DNA from: Roseateles sp.
Lineage (GTDB): Bacteria > Pseudomonadota > Gammaproteobacteria > Burkholderiales > Burkholderiaceae_C
Assembly (NCBI GenBank): GCA_019234295.1
Contig: JAFALK010000017.1
Coordinates: forward strand, 1-64,000
Length of the DNA stretch: 64,000 nucleotides
Direction: 5' to 3'
A program made the translations under genes and the position numbers. Under the pieces are notes generated by a model, which was not told the DNA's origin, did no database searches, and was given only the letters and a program-made list of their open reading frames with translations. Of the stretch, positions 61,855 through 64,000 are shown piece by piece (the first letter of the stretch is position 1; every line of letters begins with the position of its first letter).

Positions 61855-64000
61855 ATGGCGCGTGCCGCGTTCAACATCCCCATCACCCAGCGGGCTGCCG
61901 CCATGGCAGCTGCTCTTGCAGTCACCCTCGCGGGGGCGCCCAACGTGCAAGCACAAGGCCTCGGCACGAGCTACCAGCAGCCCGGTGCCGCCGTGCGCGA
62001 GGTGCTGGACACACCGTCCCTGCCTCGCTACAGCGTCTCGCCCGACCGCCAGACCCTGGCCACGCTGGAGTTGCGCCGCTTTGCTAGCCTCGAGGAACTT
62101 GCCCGCCCCGTGCTGCGCCTCGCGGGCCTGCGCTTCGAGCCGGCCACGAGCAGCCCGCAGAACCCCACGCCGCTGCAGCGCCTGCACCTGCGAAGCCTGC
62201 TCAACCCGGACGCGCCGGAGCGCAACGTGGACCTGCCTATCGGCGGCGTTTTCCACAGCTTTGCCTGGGCGCCTGACGGGCGCCGCTTCATCCTCGTGCG
62301 GCGCACGGAGACAGCGAGCGAGCTGTGGGTCGGTGAGGTTGGCCGCCCCAGCCTCCAGCCCGTCGCCTTCATCAAGCTCAACCAGGTGCTGATGCCCGAG
62401 CCTGTCTGGATCGGTCCGCATGAATTGATCGTGGCCACCGTGCCCGACCGCCGCGGCGCGCCGCCCCCCGCGCCGCGACTACCGCCGGGCCCGGCCGTGC
62501 AGGAGAGCCTGGGCAAGACCGCGCCCGAACGCCCCCTGCCCGGCCTGCTCAGCGACGCACACGACGAAGCCCTGTTCGAGTTCCACGCCCGCTCCACCCT
62601 GACCCGGGTCGACATCGCCTCGGGCTTCTCGCGCGATCTCGGCACACCGGGCCTTTGGACGCGCGTGCAGGCCCTGGGCGAAGGCCATCTGTTGACCGAG
62701 AGGCTCACGCGCCCCTTCAGCTATGCCCAGGCCTGGGATGGCTTCCCGCGCAGCGTGGAACTGCGCCAGCGCGACGGGCGGCTGCTGCGCGAGCTGGCCC
62801 GGCTGCCGCTCAAGTCCAGCGTGGGCGCCGAGGTCAACGGCCCGCGCGCCTTCACCGCCTCGCCCTTCGACGGCGCCCTCTTCTGGGCGGAGACCAGCAA
62901 TGGCCGCGACCGCCTTGTTCGCCTGGACCCGCCTTACTCGGGCGAGCCGCAGGAGCTGCTGCGCCTGGCCAACCGCTTTGCTCGCCTGGCCTTCCTCGAC
63001 GATGGCCAGCAGGCCTTGCTGACCGAAAGCGACCGCAGCCGCGGCTGGGTGCGCGCGCTGTTGCTGCCCTTGCGCGGCGGTCCGGCGCGGCTGCTGTTCG
63101 AGCACGCATCGCGCGAGCGCTATCACCATCCTGGCACGCCGCTCGAGCACCAGCTTGCGAACGGCCGCAGCGTGCTGATCACGGACCACGGCGATCTGCT
63201 CATGGCCGGCCCCGGCGCCACGCCGCGCGGCGAACGACCGTTCCTGGACCGGCTCTCGCTCAAGGATGGCAGCAGCGCGCGCGTATTCCAGTCCGGCGAA
63301 GCCGTCTACGAGCAGGTGCTCACGCCGCTGGACGGCGACCGGCTGCTGACGCAGCGCGAATCGCCCACGGAGCCGCCCAATCTCTTCCTGCGCGACGGCA
63401 CGGGCCTCTCCGCGCTGACCCGCAGCAAGGATCCTTCCCCGCAGCTGCGCCGACTGCGCCGCGAGCTGGTGAGCTTCAAGCGCGCGGACGGCGTGGACAT
63501 GTCCTTCCAGCTCGTGCTGCCGCCCGATTTCAAGGAGGGCGAGCATCGGCCCGCCCTGATCTGGGCCTATCCGCAAGACTACAACGACCGCGCCACGGCC
63601 AGCCAGACCAGCGGCACCGACAACCGCTTCTCGCAGCCTGCCGGCCTCTCGCCCCTGCTGCTCGCGCTCGAAGGCTATGCGGTGCTGATGGACGCGTCCA
63701 TGCCCATCATCGGCGATCCGCGCAATGGCTTCGACAGCGCTGCTGAACAGTTGCTCATGGACGTGCACGCCATCGTCGACAAGGCCGAGGAGTTGGGCTC
63801 CGTCGACGTGCACCGCCTGGCCATCGGCGGGCACTCCTACGGCGCCTCCATGACCGCCTCGGTGCTGGCCGCCACCGACCTGTTCCGCTGCGGCATCGCG
63901 CGCAGTGGCGCCTACAACCGCACGCTCACGCCCTTCGGTTTTCAGAACGAGCGGCGCAGCTTCTGGGATGCGCGCGACAGCTATCTGCGCGCCTCTCCGC
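61855..64000 (+). CDS. S9 family prolyl-oligopeptidase-like peptidase (3' end beyond window)
   Basis: A frame of 715 codons open to the window edge. A signal peptide (residues 1-34, 'MAAALAVTLAGAPNVQA') is followed by a beta-propeller-like region (~40-540) and the alpha/beta-hydrolase domain, with 'VDVHRLAIGGHSYGASMTAS' containing the nucleophile serine in GHSYG at about residue 661. The catalytic Asp and His are expected beyond the edge. The GHSYGA form resembles glutamyl-type S9 peptidases. Start at MARAAFNI. The 154-bp gap to the divergent pseudokinase gene holds their promoters. Confidence 0.92.
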   Translation, partial: MARAAFNIPITQRAAAMAAALAVTLAGAPNVQAQGLGTSYQQPGAAVREVLDTPSLPRYSVSPDRQTLATLELRRFASLEELARPVLRLAGLRFEPATSSPQNPTPLQRLHLRSLLNPDAPERNVDLPIGGVFHSFAWAPDGRRFILVRRTETASELWVGEVGRPSLQPVAFIKLNQVLMPEPVWIGPHELIVATVPDRRGAPPPAPRLPPGPAVQESLGKTAPERPLPGLLSDAHDEALFEFHARSTLTRVDIASGFSRDLGTPGLWTRVQALGEGHLLTERLTRPFSYAQAWDGFPRSVELRQRDGRLLRELARLPLKSSVGAEVNGPRAFTASPFDGALFWAETSNGRDRLVRLDPPYSGEPQELLRLANRFARLAFLDDGQQALLTESDRSRGWVRALLLPLRGGPARLLFEHASRERYHHPGTPLEHQLANGRSVLITDHGDLLMAGPGATPRGERPFLDRLSLKDGSSARVFQSGEAVYEQVLTPLDGDRLLTQRESPTEPPNLFLRDGTGLSALTRSKDPSPQLRRLRRELVSFKRADGVDMSFQLVLPPDFKEGEHRPALIWAYPQDYNDRATASQTSGTDNRFSQPAGLSPLLLALEGYAVLMDASMPIIGDPRNGFDSAAEQLLMDVHAIVDKAEELGSVDVHRLAIGGHSYGASMTASVLAATDLFRCGIARSGAYNRTLTPFGFQNERRSFWDARDSYLRASP

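Overview
The window is a GC-rich, gene-dense chromosomal segment of a beta-proteobacterium. The gene content points to Burkholderiales, possibly near the Rubrivivax/Roseateles group. Pointers are an SAH riboswitch in front of ahcY with metF downstream, a fused IorAB beside an AsnC/Lrp regulator, a DUF2917 gene divergent from a LysR gene, tandem YceI genes behind cytochrome b561, and abundant signal-peptide/Tat proteins. This placement is an inference from gene families, not from a marker gene. No rRNA, tRNA, CRISPR array, prophage or complete insertion sequence was recognised.

Layout. 1-9.3 kb: a GntR/UTRA regulator with duplicated operator-like sites at the left edge, then an envelope/lipid neighbourhood (LPG-synthase-like flippase protein, GT4 glycosyltransferase, Mpo1-like membrane protein, class III aminotransferase divergent from phosphatidylserine decarboxylase), a secreted protein, a KfrA-like coiled-coil DNA-binding protein and an LpxH-type phosphoesterase. 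9.3-12.8 kb: AlkX/YcaQ-type glycosylase, DUF5329 protein, DUF885 protein. 12.8-16.5 kb: SAH riboswitch, ahcY, tlyA, metF (activated-methyl cycle) and a decayed sugE. 16.5-25.1 kb: pepQ, two 5-formyl-THF cyclo-ligase paralogues, TfoX-like, DUF2917, LysR, slt, GST, cca.

25.1-31.9 kb is one long leftward row: purE, purK, sua5, an SGNH-like lipoprotein, tsaB, rimI, a family 4 uracil-DNA glycosylase and a MidA-type methyltransferase. Two of these (Sua5, TsaB) act in tRNA t6A synthesis. A CnoX-like thioredoxin diverges from purE. 32.8-38.3 kb is a second leftward row of greater interest: M14 carboxypeptidase, NMT1-type binding protein, SCO1/SenC copper chaperone, cupredoxin-like protein, ABC permease and ABC ATPase. 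The mixture suggests a copper-linked ABC system.

38.3-47.3 kb: class II amidotransferase, geranylgeranyl-reductase-like flavoprotein, a metzincin-like protease whose signal peptide contains 25 alanines encoded by a perfect (CGG)23 tract, a diguanylate cyclase, and an Lrp regulator divergent from a fused indolepyruvate:ferredoxin oxidoreductase with strong operator palindromes between them. 47.3-53.6 kb: DUF2167 protein, M50-type protease, cytochrome b561 plus two YceI proteins, and a LytS/LytTR two-component operon with an intervening small membrane protein. 53.7-64 kb: YhhN lysoplasmalogenase, Rep helicase, an O-antigen-ligase-like protein with a large inserted soluble domain, a PhoD phosphatase, a membrane-anchored pseudokinase and, running off the right edge, an S9 peptidase.
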